Positions 52,560 through 64,000 of a DNA stretch of 64,000 bases are shown here, piece by piece. Both the position numbers and the translations under genes were made by a program. The notes beneath the pieces were generated by a model that saw only the letters and a list, made by a program, of their open reading frames with translations, was not told the DNA's origin and searched no databases. Position 1 is the first letter of the stretch. Every line of letters begins with the position of its first letter. The DNA lies in contig CM024188.1 of the NCBI GenBank assembly GCA_013433145.1, forward strand, positions 868,001 to 932,000. The letters run 5' to 3'. This stretch comes from Ascaris suum. Lineage: Eukaryota > Nematoda > Chromadorea > Rhabditida > Ascarididae.

Positions 52560-55500
52560 ATGTTGAGTGCCTTCCTTTATCACCACTCTACCAAACGCTG
52601 TTCAACTCATTTTTTGGGAGACGTGGTGGTGCACTATAAACACTCATGCAGGTCACCCTCTTCAAAGTCGCCGCTACCACAGGTGCAACAGCTAGGTAAG
52701 TGGTTTCCGATTGAACGGGTGGCTATCGAGTGAATGCCTGATCCATTGCCTTGTTTATCGACGAAGCAAAAAAAAAGTTACTGAATGTCTTTGCTTCGTC
52801 CTGATCGCATTGATAGTTCACATTCTCATATTGAATTACCGAAATGTGAGATTTAACCTCCGTTTTTTTTTTTCACAGTATAATGCGAAAATTTTGTAGT
52901 GGAGCATTTCTGAAGTGTAAAATATTTTCCAGCGAGTTGAAAATCTTTTTTTTTTTCAACACTTCTATGCATTTCTTCATAGCGCGATAATAAAGTGCAC
53001 GGAGCGGTTGCCGTCGTATGGCGGTTCAATAATAACGAACATCGTAGACGCAAATTGCTTCATTCATGAAAACGTCGTCAAGTATATACAGAATTGAGTC
53101 GATCTCTGCACGAATTGATAATGGAGAATTCAGAGAGGAGAATCTGCGAAACTTCCGAAAGTGATAATGTGGCTTAGAATAATAGCGGTCACCCGATCTA
53201 TGTGCTCTAAACTGAAATTCTGGACGAGTTAAAAAAGGCCTCCTATTAAATTTTGAGCAAAGCTGTTAACTGTATATTCGTATATGAGGCATCTTCATAT
53301 TTGGAGTAGAGGACCCGTGTATGCATACCACAATAACGGCCGAAGCTTTGCTGTTTATACTTATACCCAAAAAAAAAAGCTTCAAAAGCGTTACGGCAAT
53401 ACCAAAGAATATGTATGAAGCTATAAACTTGAATAGCACCAGTACAAATAAATGTGACTTCATAAATCACTATCATCTGATAAACAAGTCTCAGTGTTCA
53501 CACTAGAAGGTGCAAAAATAAGTCGACACATGTACGCTGAATTACTGAATTCACCTCATTACTGTTGTTTGAAAAAAAAAGTTTTTTGCACGAAATCTAC
53601 AAAGATAAAATCAACATTCAGTTTCTTCACTGAAACCTTAAAGACTACATTAACTCGTTCGTTGCTAGCATGGACGTTTCGGCTAGCTTTGCTGAGCGCT
53701 TTTGCCGGGAAAAGCGCAAGACCAAGGCGTGAGTCGTCGAATGTGTCGATGGGGAATAATTCTGAAGAGCGTTTGTTGGGAGGCGCAAATGTCAAACACT
53801 TTTTTGTTAGAAAATTCAATGAAAAAAGTGAAGTGCGTCTACGGGCGTTTTTAAATTTCAAAAAGGTGGCATAAGTTCAACGAAAAAATGTAGGTATTTC
53901 CCAAAATAACATCAGGCATGGACCTGCGCTTTGCAAACACCTTTTTTATGTACTCTGCAATTGACTGTACCTTCTATGAATCCTAGGACTTGCAAGCTTC
54001 CCAGCTTTTACATTAAATGTATAATATAGATTCGGTTTTTCCAAAGCCTCGCATAGTGCGGAGGAATTACAGGTCATTGATGCAAACATATCGCGCAAAT
54101 GATAGGTGAAGGTCAAAAATGAATAACAGCAGCCAAAAGCACTATGCCGTAACCGAAAGTGGATAGGAAGGGGAATAATCGTGAGCGGATATGCAATCGA
54201 GGAGGATGTTTGCGGTCTACAAATTTTTAGTGAAACATACATTTGAGAGGGAGCATTTGCTAGAGGTGAATAATCAAATAGGGCGTGTAATCGAGTGAAG
54301 GGGACATATTTCGGTTCCCGTGTCCACACAGAAAGTATAGTCGAGGGGGTCTTGTTTTGGTCAGGGCTTATATTTGAGATTCAACGGTAATTGAAATACG
54401 CTATTAATGCATCGCTCGTTTAACGTTTTACTGGGGAAAGTGGTTGCTTTGAGTGGAAAACAAAAGCTTAAAAGGCAGCTCATTTGGGAGGCCCATTCCT
54501 ATTTTGATGTGTTAGCTTGGCGTCACCATGGAAACACTAACATGCTCGTTATTGGACCCTCCTGTTCGTTTCTTCTCGTTCATTCTATAACTCTACTGAC
54601 TGTTTACATTGCAAATATTGACTGAAGTGGTCTTCGTTATATCTGAAGTTGTCGTCTCAAGATTCTTTAAAAATTCCAGAATTTCTCTCTTTACCTTTTC
54701 GCACCTGTCAGGTAGATCCTTGCTGCTATTATCGAATATTATGATTGTTGAATCTACTGATCGCTTATTGAAATATCGATCAATTTGATCATTCATTTTC
54801 GTCGAAATATTCTAATTAATACAGCTAAACATTCTGGGATCAGCATTATTTGACGGCGCTAATTCTCCGCAAGAATTACCGACAATTTTATTATTATCGA
54901 AATTATTATTACCGACAATTACCGAATTATCGAAATCATGGCATCTGTTGCATTTAAAATTTATTCCCCTGAGTTTATTTCAGTTTTCATTGTCGAAATT
55001 TTCAGTACTTTCCAGTGTTTTTTCACTCCAGCATTATCGCAACAATGCTGAAAATCGTCGATTTCACAGGCACTCAATCTTGATTAAATGTAAATGAGAA
55101 AAGAGCTTCTTAGTAAGTCTTTTGTGGTCATTGTACAGTGATTCTCAGCATATGAAAGGGAATATTTCCAGCGCAAAGCATAACAGTGCATGCATCTATC
55201 TTGTACGCTTCATGTTTCGATCTTTGGAAAATTCCTTTCGGTGATTTAATAGCTACTATTATGGAAAAAAAACAGCAATCTACAGTTTTTAGAGGAGCAC
55301 ATAAGCGGAGCTGCAGAAATTAGTGGAGCAACAAGATGGCTGCTACGATCGTCAACAATGAAAGGTTTGTCCAATACTTTCTCTTCTCTTGTATCTTCAT
55401 GTCCGAGCGATCGGTCATGTTTATAATGTCACCGGTACTGCGAGGTGGGAGAGAGGTACTGCGAGGTGGGAGAACAATTTTTTGCATTCGGTAACGATGG

Positions 55501-58500
55501 AACAAAAAAATTTCGGCAAATTTAACCGATTTTCAATTCTATTAGTTCTCGAAAGAAGCGATAATGAGAAGTGGACAGATTGAATCCGTTGAAATGGAGA
55601 AAACGATTGAGTAGATTTATTGTATCGTTGTAATAATGTGATGCTCACGTTGGTAAAGTCATCTTGTGCTTCGAGCGCTAGTGGGAAACTGAAAACGGGA
55701 TAGCGCTCGCTAATCCTAAAAGTTGGCTTTGCGGAGCCTCGAGCTTGCATTTGGTGATCGGAATTGACCGCCATTCACCCCTTTCGTAAAGACGTTTGCA
55801 CTAAGATGAGTGATGAATTTTGGACCGCATGAGCCCACATCGTGGGGTTTCCCGCGATCAAAAAATCCTCTGCCCTCGCGGGGAATTTACTGTAGCCAAT
55901 CCCTCGCCTGTAGGGACCCCGTGGGTACCGCGACAGTTCCATCATCTCTGTGTGGGATATTAGAAGCGTGAGTTCTGCAGTCGCATCCTGGAAAATAATG
56001 AAGTCACAAAACACGAGGAAACTGCATGGTGCCTTATGTTGAAATGAGAAACTCCTGGTTTTGATGTAAGCGTAACTCTTTTAATTTTTGACTATAGCTC
56101 TCATTTACGCTATTTAAAGATACTATTGATAAAGAACTGCTCAAAAATGGTTTGGTTTCAAGAAGTCTCCTAACGTGTAATGTTTGAAATCTGAGAACGA
56201 ATCCTGCCTTCTTTCCGTAGAGAAAAGTCGGCTTGATTTCGTTCATGAAAGTCCGCTCGGCTTATTTGTACAATCGCCAACCGAAGTTCACTTTCGTCAA
56301 ATCCATCCACCCAAGAGAAGTTTAACTACCCTCACTAATAATTATTCCCGTGTCTTGGGTAAGCCGAGAAGAATTGTTCCGCTGAGGTAAACGAGTTCTT
56401 TGAACTATTCGGCTTGTTTTTTTGCGCATACTTTTGCCCATTTGTCAAGTGAGAAACAGTCTGAGAAGAAATAGTCTATTTCTTCCCTGACGGTGCACTC
56501 AATTGTCCTTGACTGTTGACATCAGCGTATTTTACTGTACAACAGATATCTTCCCTATTATTACAGCAACTGCTGCAATACAAAATGTATTGATCCATAC
56601 TATGGCTAAGAAGTATCAAAAACGGTTGATTACATGCAAGAAGTCAAATTCACACAATCATCAGCAATTTCTTCCTCTCTGTTACCTTTGGCCTGATGAC
56701 TGCACATAGGCATACTTGAGTTTTCTTTAATAGTGCAAACTAAAATCCTTGTATGATTCTAGTGCATTAGAGTTGCTGTCGAAATTGTAGGAGGCAAATA
56801 CATATGTTGGAGTTCTTCAGTGAATCACAACAAGAGGGGTGCGACAAAGAGAAGCCAGACGTAGCGGAAGTAGTAGCGAACTCAACCACTATGCGACATA
56901 CTCAGAATGCAGCTGCCAATACGTTCAGTCAGCCAATCCATGATGTCTTTGTGCAGTACAACCGTATGTTGCTTTTTTTTTTTGAAGTTATGAAGAGAAC
57001 GATACAAATCGTAACCATGAAGCTATTAGGAAGTTTCGTCAGAAATGTACTTACTTATAAAGGAGCTAATTTACCCGTCGAATCATCTTTTTTGGAATTG
57101 CTAATTTATAGTAATATCCAATAAGGATTTTGTTTTCAGTAACAATTGCTCTTAATAGACGAGATTCATATAGAGAAAATATCGTCGTCAACAATATATA
57201 GAGAGGAGGCTGTTTCCATAATTAAAGCAAACCTATTTCGTTGTGAGTGCTATATAATAGACACAAGCACCAACTTGAGAATTATGTGATATAGGATCCT
57301 TTATTACTTACGTAAACTGATTCTGCTTTCTTCGATAGGGTACTACGGGTTTATCACTCCGTTATTGGTGTCAAATGAAGTGGAATTTTTCCTTAAGAGA
57401 CTTTTCGTCGTACGGATCGTAAACGATACGAGCAAATGATCGAAGCACGAAAAAACGAAATTGAGTTGGCACGATTTGAAAGCACAGAGGCTGCACTCGC
57501 CGTGCAAACATTCTTCCACAACCTCTCTCTTATATTTCAAGGTATATGGACAAACACCTCTTCTAATCTCATCGTATCACTTCTATTTCATTGAAAAGCA
57601 ATCTTATCAACCAATCGGGGACTCAAAGACTGCTCATTTTAATTTTATGAACAAGCAGTGCAAATGTATACTGCGATAAGCGTATATGGCATCACTTTAT
57701 TAATGCATCATTTCTCTTTTATGATGATCACTGCAAAAGTCATCGAGCGTATCAAATGTTTCATAGTGAATGCCATCCATATTCGGCTCGATGTTTCGTC
57801 TTTCTCGTTATATTCGGTCATTTGCAACTGCTTAACTGTTCGCTAGAATAGGGGTACGAAATCAGTTTAAATTGCGATAATTTTCGTTAAGCAAGGAAAC
57901 GCTGCAACGATAGAGAGAGGTACTGTTTTATTGATAAGCAGATATAAGTGAAGTTGGCAGCATCGATGGGCGACCGCTTTGCGGAATTAATCGCTATAGA
58001 GAGAAAGCGATCCAGTCAAAACTACCAGATATGAGCAAAAGTTCAGCGACATTCTGCTGATTCTTTTGCCTTGTAAAATTACAAAGCACAATAAATTGTA
58101 AAAAATAGCCATTGTGATTGCAATAAAAAATAGATAAACTTAGCACAATTCGAATGCACATATAGTCTTTCGTTGCAAAAATCTATTTTTCCATCTATTT
58201 TTTTCCCATCTATTTTTCCATTAGTTTAAACTCACGAATTACGTAGCATTTCCTAAGCCAAGTTTTTAGGAAATTAGGTGCATACACTTGAAAATGCCAG
58301 GAAATTCACATTTGCATATTTGTTTTGCTTTACAACTTTGCGCGTGGAATTTCAAACAAAGTTTTTCGACGAAGAACTTAGAGAAGCAACCGATTGCTTG
58401 TAAAGCTTACTAGATATCATCTCGTTAATTCTATCAGATTGCTCGAAACAATGTTCAACGGAAACATAATATTTCTATAAGAGATTGGCTTAATGCGATA

Positions 58501-60162
58501 GTTTGCAAAAAATAGTTACACATTTCCCCACCTATTCAGCAATTATTTCGAGAAGAGAAAAACTTCAACAGATTGAGCATCGCAAACTTACGCTATTTTT
58601 GTGGAATTTATCGAGCAAAAATGATTGCTTGCAATGACTTCATTTTCAATATGTGCCCAACGATTATAAGTCTTTTAGGATTTCTTTCTGGTTTAGCCAC
58701 AGCACATGCAATATTCGCATTCATCTTCGCCGATGTGGTACGTTGTTCGATTGATCAATTTTTCACTTTTATTATCACCAATCATATCATAATGAAGAGA
58801 GCGAATTTTAAATAATTCTCATTTCTTTGCAATATTGTTGTAACAATTCATAGTGATTATTGCTTGAATTTTTATCTTCTTTACTGTCTTAATAAGAAGA
58901 GATTGGTTGTAATGAATGGACATAATTTATAAAAGAGTAATTCCACTGACATCTACTTGAGTGTTCATCTAATTCGTTTTATTGAATATAGTCGCAAATG
59001 AATAGCTGTTCGCCTGGTTGGTTATTAAGGGACATCAGATTTGCTATCATCATTTCAAAAATTTGTTTTGAGTGGAATGGGGGTGTGAAGGAGGAGAGGG
59101 GTGTGAGGAATAAATGCACTCACTTGAAACAATGCTATCAGATTGTAACTGATTCTCCATTTGGCAGGTGCATTGTGTTTAGAAGTCTGCTAGGGTTATT
59201 TGAACAATATAAGTGGGTTATCATTTAGTATTTCAGCAACTCTTTCAAATTTTAACGCTTTTTTCTATCATATACAATGACTGTCAGTATTTAAAGGAAC
59301 TCATTATTTTTTTTTTATTTCGCATACATGGATTTTCGAAATATAGTTTGCGTTCTATTGGTACAGAAGTGTTTTATAGAATAATTCAGTGTGGAGAGAC
59401 TTGACAAATTTTGATGAAAAATTTTTGCTCATTTGCTAGTTTATAAGTGAAATCGGATTTCTTTAAGGAGACCTTGAATAAAGGCTACGAATGGATAGCG
59501 ATGCCAGTGCATGCGACATTTTATGTGTGTTTCGTGATTAGTACAGTTTCTGCACTCGATCGGTAAGCAAATTATCAATTTCACTTGTTACCTTGAGCCG
59601 GAGATAAAAAGCAACTCTCATTTTGAGCTCTTGAGAAGCATCGTGTGACGACTAACACGCATCGTTTAGAGTTTTTGCGCATCTTTAAATTGCGCACCTT
59701 TTCAAGCATCTCTGATTGTTTTCATAGGTACTTTTTGCCCAAGCAATTACCAATTAAGAGTGCCAAGTTTATTACTGCGAACATTTTTTCTACGGGCATT
59801 TCCGTTGTGAATAATTTTCTACGTAGTATACAACGAACAAGTCCCATTTTCTACTATTTACCACCGACAAAATATGAATTGAATAAATCAATAAATATTA
59901 CCCACATATTCCTCGGTCAAACAGCTTAATCTCCGTACGGTTCAGATTGTGAGAGTTGTTTTGAAAATTCCATATTTTTTGGTGTCATTCCTCTTAGGCG
60001 CATTTTTCTTGCAGATTTGTGCGCTTTTTGGTTCGATTTTTTTGCACGCGTTATATGCCTAATTCAAGTTTATTTAAAACTCTAATTGATGCATTCATAA
60101 GCAATATGATGGCACCTTCAGAGTCTGATACTGAAATTCCCTCGCTAAATTCGACAGTCAAA
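52560..60162 (+). CDS. Multi-pass membrane protein of unknown family (receptor-like), at least nine exons
   Basis: Exons, all phase-compatible: 52560-52695, 53644-53728, 56791-56963, 57398-57541, 57656 to 57765 or 57792, 58540-58737, 59468-59562, 59728-59766 (end uncertain), 60015-60162. The first three to four encode about 150 charged, soluble residues (for example REKRKTK and RYEQMIEARKNEIELARF). Later exons give hydrophobic helices: SVYGITLLMHHFSFMMITA, then SLLGFLSGLATAHAIFAFIF, then VHATFYVCFVISTVSALDRY. A basic segment with L-x-x-x-N-L-R-Y-F precedes the second helix and a long Ser/Glu-rich part follows the last. This loop-then-helix order recalls the gustatory-receptor-like family (LITE-1, GUR, EGL-47 in C. 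elegans); the L-D-R-Y after a helix recalls rhodopsin-type receptors. Neither is proven. The start at 52560 is chosen from the promoter; ATG 56804 is an alternative. The 3' end is unknown. Confidence 0.6.
55434..55473. repeat. Direct repeat, 19-base unit twice
   Basis: GGTACTGCGAGGTGGGAGA occurs at 55434-55452 and again at 55455-55473. Confidence 0.9.
55650..55995. repeat. GC-richer island within the receptor-like gene intron
   Basis: Open on the minus strand in long frames (55421-55774, 55775-56014) with many Pro, Arg and Gly codons, but without a recognisable domain. Composition matches the islands at 17.1, 23.3 and 26.5 kb, so I infer a dispersed repeat. Confidence 0.3.
58540..58737 (+). 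CDS. Membrane-helix exon of the receptor-like gene
   Basis: Clean acceptor cctattcag and donor gatgtg|gtacgt; 66 codons in phase 0 at both ends. It contains a basic amphipathic part ending in N-L-R-Y-F-C-G-I-Y-R-A-K-M, an N-D-F-I-F pair, and one long hydrophobic helix. This is the best-supported exon of the gene together with 57398-57541 and 59468-59562. Confidence 0.72.
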
Positions 60163-61602
60163 GTAAATTACTGCATTGCATATTGTATTTATTGTATTTA
60201 GCTTGCATTAATAGTAATTAGTGCGTTACTTTGGAAAGGATTTTGCGAAGATGTGCAAATAAGGCGTTAATTTATATGACTGAAATGCGGAAGCACTGCA
60301 TGGTAGATATGATTGGATGAGAATAAAGTGGAGGAGTGATAATTCTTTCGTTGCTGGATGTTTTTTTAATTTGGAGCTGCGAAAACAGCCATGACAAGTT
60401 GATGAATGGAACAGAAGTATGATCGATGGACCAAGTGATTGCCAATGCGCATCACAAATCCCTTGGCTGGCCATCTAAATGTGAGGATGCATACGTAATT
60501 CCTTACGCATCCACAAACATACGCTGTTCTCTTTGAATAGAGTTCGGCCCGGCTCACATCACAACATCGCCTTCATCCGTGCAATTTGCCAACGGATGCG
60601 TACTGCCTTCAGATGTCACTTTTCTTTAAGATTTGACTGCTTTTTTTTTCGGACAGATTTGCATCCGCTTCATCTAAATATCAGCCACGTGAAATATCAA
60701 TCCTCATCACTGCGCATTCACACATAGCTATTTGAAAGTACCTCTGTGTTTGGGAGTGATTTCCGCTGTTAATATCCCACTTGTGGTACGCAAAATCTCA
60801 ATTCATAGCTCGCGCTTATTTAATATACAGTTTCTAGTCTAATGGGATCTAAGTTGTTCATCGAAAGTTTTTCACTTTCAGGAGGCTTCATTTAGAGTAC
60901 AATTGCTCTTGTTTGCATTTTCTTAGAACTTTATATCTCAAGAACTAGTAATTCGAAATTTTAATGCAATTTTTAGCGCAACTAGTTAGGTATTTTGTAG
61001 GGCTCACTTGTCAAGCTAAAATATTCGCTTAACTACTTTTGCCTTTGGCGAGTATTCGAACGATTTAATTGAAGTTTATCATCCATCGAAAAATGTAGGC
61101 GTATTTATTGTGTTAATTGCTGTGTCAATGGAAAGAATTTCATGCAATTGAAGGGTTCTTTTGCGGAAACGTTAAACAACATTTCCCATATCCTTAATAA
61201 AACATTTACTTCATACTAATACCTCATTTGATGAAGATTGATCGAAAGATTGACTGAAATATTCATTATTTACTCATAGTTGGTGTTTATCGTATCTGTA
61301 CAGCCGATCGCTTTCTATTAGCACAGTTACTGTTTGAGGGATTTGAAAATTGTTGGATAAAATTGAGCAGAAAAGAGGTTTTTTTTTCCAGATTGATTGA
61401 TTGGCTATTCTTTTTTTACCATTCACGGCAATGAATTTTACCATTTGATTTGTGAGCTAGTCTTCATTGGTGTTGTATGGCATTATGACCTCAAAGTAAT
61501 AAGTACATAGTAAAAATGGAACAAGAAATGTCCGATAGGAAAAGGCACAATAGACTTTTTTTTTTAAATAATGTTCAAAATCACCTCTCATGAAACAAAT
61601 AG

Positions 61603-61847
61603 GCGAAAGTGCCACCTTTATCGAGCTAGAAAAAGTCGAGCATAAACCAAAGTTGATGCCATACAGAGACCACGCCGAAATGTTCTCTCTGAGATACTCG
61701 GCTCTTAGCAGATCTACTTCACCATCAAACGAACGTCTTGATCGCGCTTATGGAAACTTTCTGCGCCAAAAATACAAACACATAAATTCACTCTGTGGGC
61801 GTCCAATTTTGCTCTACAACATTCCTAGAACGTTTAGTCAACCATGA
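61603..61847 (+). CDS. Terminal-exon candidate, 81 codons
   Basis: After an acceptor-like caaatag, a coding-like frame (E-S-A-T-F-I-E-L-E-K-V-E-H, then R-S-T-S-P-S-N-E-R) runs to TGA at 61845-61847. It is hydrophilic, Ser/Arg/Lys-rich, and would suit a cytosolic tail of the receptor-like gene, but its phase (one base carried in) does not match the phase-0 end at 60162, so at least one exon is missing. AATAAA at 62153-62158 could be its polyadenylation signal. Confidence 0.45.
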
Positions 61848-62152
61848 AGAGTACTACTGGTCATTCACACCGCCTGATACGAAAGGACAGTTGATTTTAC
61901 ACCACTTAGTTTCATTGTGCGCATCGTTTTCGTAATCGTTATGTGCCCCATATCCTTAGCACTGAAATTATCTTCAGTTCTGTGTACGACAACACCTTCA
62001 TTCCTAATATATCTTTCTTTGCATCGCTACTAGTTTTCACAGTAACTAGTGCCTCTCAACTTGCTAATGTAATCCCATGTTGTTCCATATCATCCTAGAT
62101 GGTGCTGCTTTTGCAGTTCGACTCGGCAGAATGGCACGCTTCATAACTTGTC

Positions 62153-62158
62153 AATAAA
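62153..62158 (+). terminator. Candidate polyadenylation signal AATAAA
   Basis: Lies about 300 bases after the stop of the exon 61603-61847, within a run of AT-rich sequence. Position is the only support. Confidence 0.3.
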
Positions 62159-63318
62159 TAGTAAAACATACAAAATAATATGTTCCTTTTTTACCGATCT
62201 GATCATCCCATAAATCTTCGGGATGATCCGATCAATTCGTTGTATGCCATGTCGCTAATTTGCATTTGCGCTAACTTCATTTGCATAATCAAGTATTGTT
62301 TATGCGTGCTTACTTTTCTTTCTATATGTTCGCCAATTTCAATTCGGGAATCTCTGAAACCAGAGTTGCGAATTTTAATAGGTCCAGTTTGCACCATAAG
62401 TTGACCTCATACCTTCCTTCAAGGTTATTCGCCAAACTCTTAAAGAGTTATAGACAGTTCAGTGAGCCACACTTTTAGCATACATAATGATATTGGCTAA
62501 GTTGCATTTTGAATTGATCATGCTCGCTTTTTACAGTAGATTGGGTGGGATAAATAAACTCTATCAGAAATGTGTGACTGGTTTCGGCTAAAATATAAAC
62601 GTGGAACTACAAATCCATGTTTCGTGTCAGGTGCCAGCTCTTTTAGCATATTTCTGCGCGTGTTTTACGAACCAAACTGCGTAGAATGCTTTAGGCATTT
62701 TTGTGTTTTCATAATTTTTCTCGGAGTTGGTGAATGTTATGTAGATTTTGCCATCGAATTTTGCGATTTTATCTTCTATCGCTTCCGAACTGAAACTGTC
62801 GAAGAGAAACACGAACAGATAGACACCCACATGCAACACACATGTAGACACAATGTTGCCACAACGTGTCTTATGAATGCAGATTTGCAAGAGTGCATAA
62901 AAACTGCGTAAACGTGCCAAGAAAATTAGTACAAGTAACTTAGGAGATCTATAATCTATATGAGTTTTCAGAAAGAGCAAAATAAGGTATCATCATGCAT
63001 ATTTTCTATGTAATGGACAGTTTCTATGCATTTCAAATATTCCCTTAGGAAAACTTTCGTTCTTCCGCCCCCTCAGACCAATTATACTATTTAACAATGA
63101 GTGTTATAGAAATAAAACGAATCAGTCCTAATTTTAGTGCGTTGAAGACAAAATTTATGCAAAAAATTCTTCTTGCCGTGGTGAAATTTGCCAATTTTTT
63201 GAAGAGATCGTTATTTCAGCACCGTTATAAAAAAAAAAATCGCTCTAACATATTCTCTACAATATTGGATTAAAAATGCATCGGAGTAATTGGGGTTTTA
63301 CCTGAGTGGAAGTTTATT

Positions 63319-63329
63319 CCCCCCCCCCC
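63319..63329. repeat. Pure C run, 11 bases
   Basis: Near the right edge, followed by an A run and GAAAGAAAGAAAG, making a C-then-purine junction. Confidence 0.95.
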
Positions 63330-63767
63330 ACCAAAAAAAAAAAGAAAGAAAGATATTGCAAGAAGAATTTTTAATAGTAGTGGAATGCGATTGAGAGATT
63401 TTTCATCAAAAATTTGAGAGATGTAATTTAAAAAGAAAATAATAATAATAATAGTAATTATGAGTTATAAAGCAATTTTTTAAACAATCGATCCAATTCA
63501 GTAGATTTTTTATACAATTTGCGAATGTTTTACAATATATATTCGATTAAGTAATTTCATTGAAATATCTTCTAGAAGAAGAATTCTGCAACATTTTTTT
63601 CAACTCACTATCAGATTTTTTGAGGATAAACGATCCCAATAGTTCGAAAGTGGAAACATTAGCGCAAACAAAAAGCAAACACTTAATTAGCGCACAATAT
63701 AGTTGGCTGCTATGATTATCGTGGAAAATTTGTTTCATTATCATAGTGAAACGAGAATCTATTTCAG

Positions 63768-63927
63768 GTTGGAATTTGGCGGTGGTTTTATGCAGACGTT
63801 GAAGAAATTAATCAATGTTCAATGCTCATGTTTGGGTGTTTTCTTCTGGACAACGGGCTTAGCTCTAACATTGTCATCAACGATATATGATGAATGTCTC
63901 TCGATGCCTTCCGCTGAAAATTGTCAG
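63768..63927 (+). CDS. Internal exon with a membrane helix, gene continues past the window
   Basis: Acceptor tatttcag, donor tgtcag|gtaaca, 53 whole codons. It encodes a basic stretch (QTLKKLINV), a Cys-flanked hydrophobic helix (CSCLGVFFWTTGLALTLSST) and an acidic, Cys-containing loop. It could belong to the receptor-like gene starting at 52.5 kb, or to a neighbouring gene of similar type. The family is not recognised. Confidence 0.55.
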
Positions 63928-64000
63928 GTAACAGTTGTTGGTTGAAAGCAAGTTTTCAATTTTCAGCGAACTAATTTTAGCTCAATAAGTCTGAATTTAA

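Larger units (their letters stand above)
53729..56790 (+). other. Intron of the receptor-like gene (about 3.1 kb)
   Basis: Joins KRKTK|A to R-Q-I-H-M in phase. It contains a GC-richer island at about 55.65-55.99 kb, a 19-base direct repeat (55434-55452 and 55455-55473) and a donor-like ATG exon candidate at about 55334-55363 that I could not connect. Confidence 0.45.

Noticed and set aside
53559..53874. Overlapping 126-codon plus-strand and 100-codon minus-strand frames
   Set aside because: They are shadows of the short exon 53644-53728, whose frame, acceptor and donor fit the receptor-like gene.
60533..60727. Coding-like patch FGPAHITTSPSSVQFANG after a possible acceptor
   Set aside because: Its phase does not fit the exon ending at 60162, and the alternative in-phase frame looks random, so I did not call it an exon.

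Overview
The window looks like nuclear DNA of a nematode. The evidence is an AT-rich base composition, introns of about 50 bp to more than 6 kb with short T-rich acceptors (TTTCAG, TTGCAG, TTCCAG) and no distant branch-site tract, long A/T homopolymers, and protein-coding exons that read as animal signalling genes. A rhabditid or strongylid (hookworm-like) origin is my inference only. I ran no database search; every family call comes from reading translated exons against remembered family signatures.

Three multi-exon genes can be read. (1) On the + strand, 378 to about 16 kb, is a G-protein-coupled receptor kinase of the GRK4/5/6 class (orthologue of C. elegans grk-1). Fourteen exons cover the N-terminal helix, RGS-homology domain, AGC kinase core and C-terminal extension. 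Every junction is in phase except one (exon 10 to exon 11), where a base seems to be missing. A short upstream ORF stops 9 bases before the main start. (2) On the - strand, from 47690 down to 28958, ten phase-compatible exons give about 540 residues: three NZF (RanBP2-type) zinc fingers followed by an A20/Trabid-type OTU deubiquitinase domain. It resembles ZRANB1/Trabid without its ankyrin block, and it appears to have Asn where the OTU catalytic His should be. (3) On the + strand, from a TATA/initiator promoter at about 52.49 kb rightwards, phase-compatible exons encode a charged cytosolic N-terminus and several membrane helices. This is an unidentified multi-pass membrane protein, possibly a chemoreceptor or gustatory-receptor-like protein, whose 3' end is unresolved. 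A further membrane exon lies at 63768-63927 near the window edge.

The rest is intron and intergenic DNA. About 17.0 to 28.9 kb holds no gene I can support, only GC-richer islands that look like decayed dispersed repeats, an 87-bp AT microsatellite and a duplicated palindromic element. The large introns of gene 2 contain an opposite-strand, frameshifted coding-like segment at 38.1-38.8 kb. The block at about 47.7-52.4 kb holds a 32-bp tandem repeat. Nine pure G or C runs of 11-13 bases are scattered through the whole window, always outside exons.

Functionally, gene 1 would desensitise G-protein-coupled receptors, gene 2 would read or edit ubiquitin chains, and gene 3 may be a receptor or channel. 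The sequence gives no sign that they are co-regulated; they differ in strand and are far apart.
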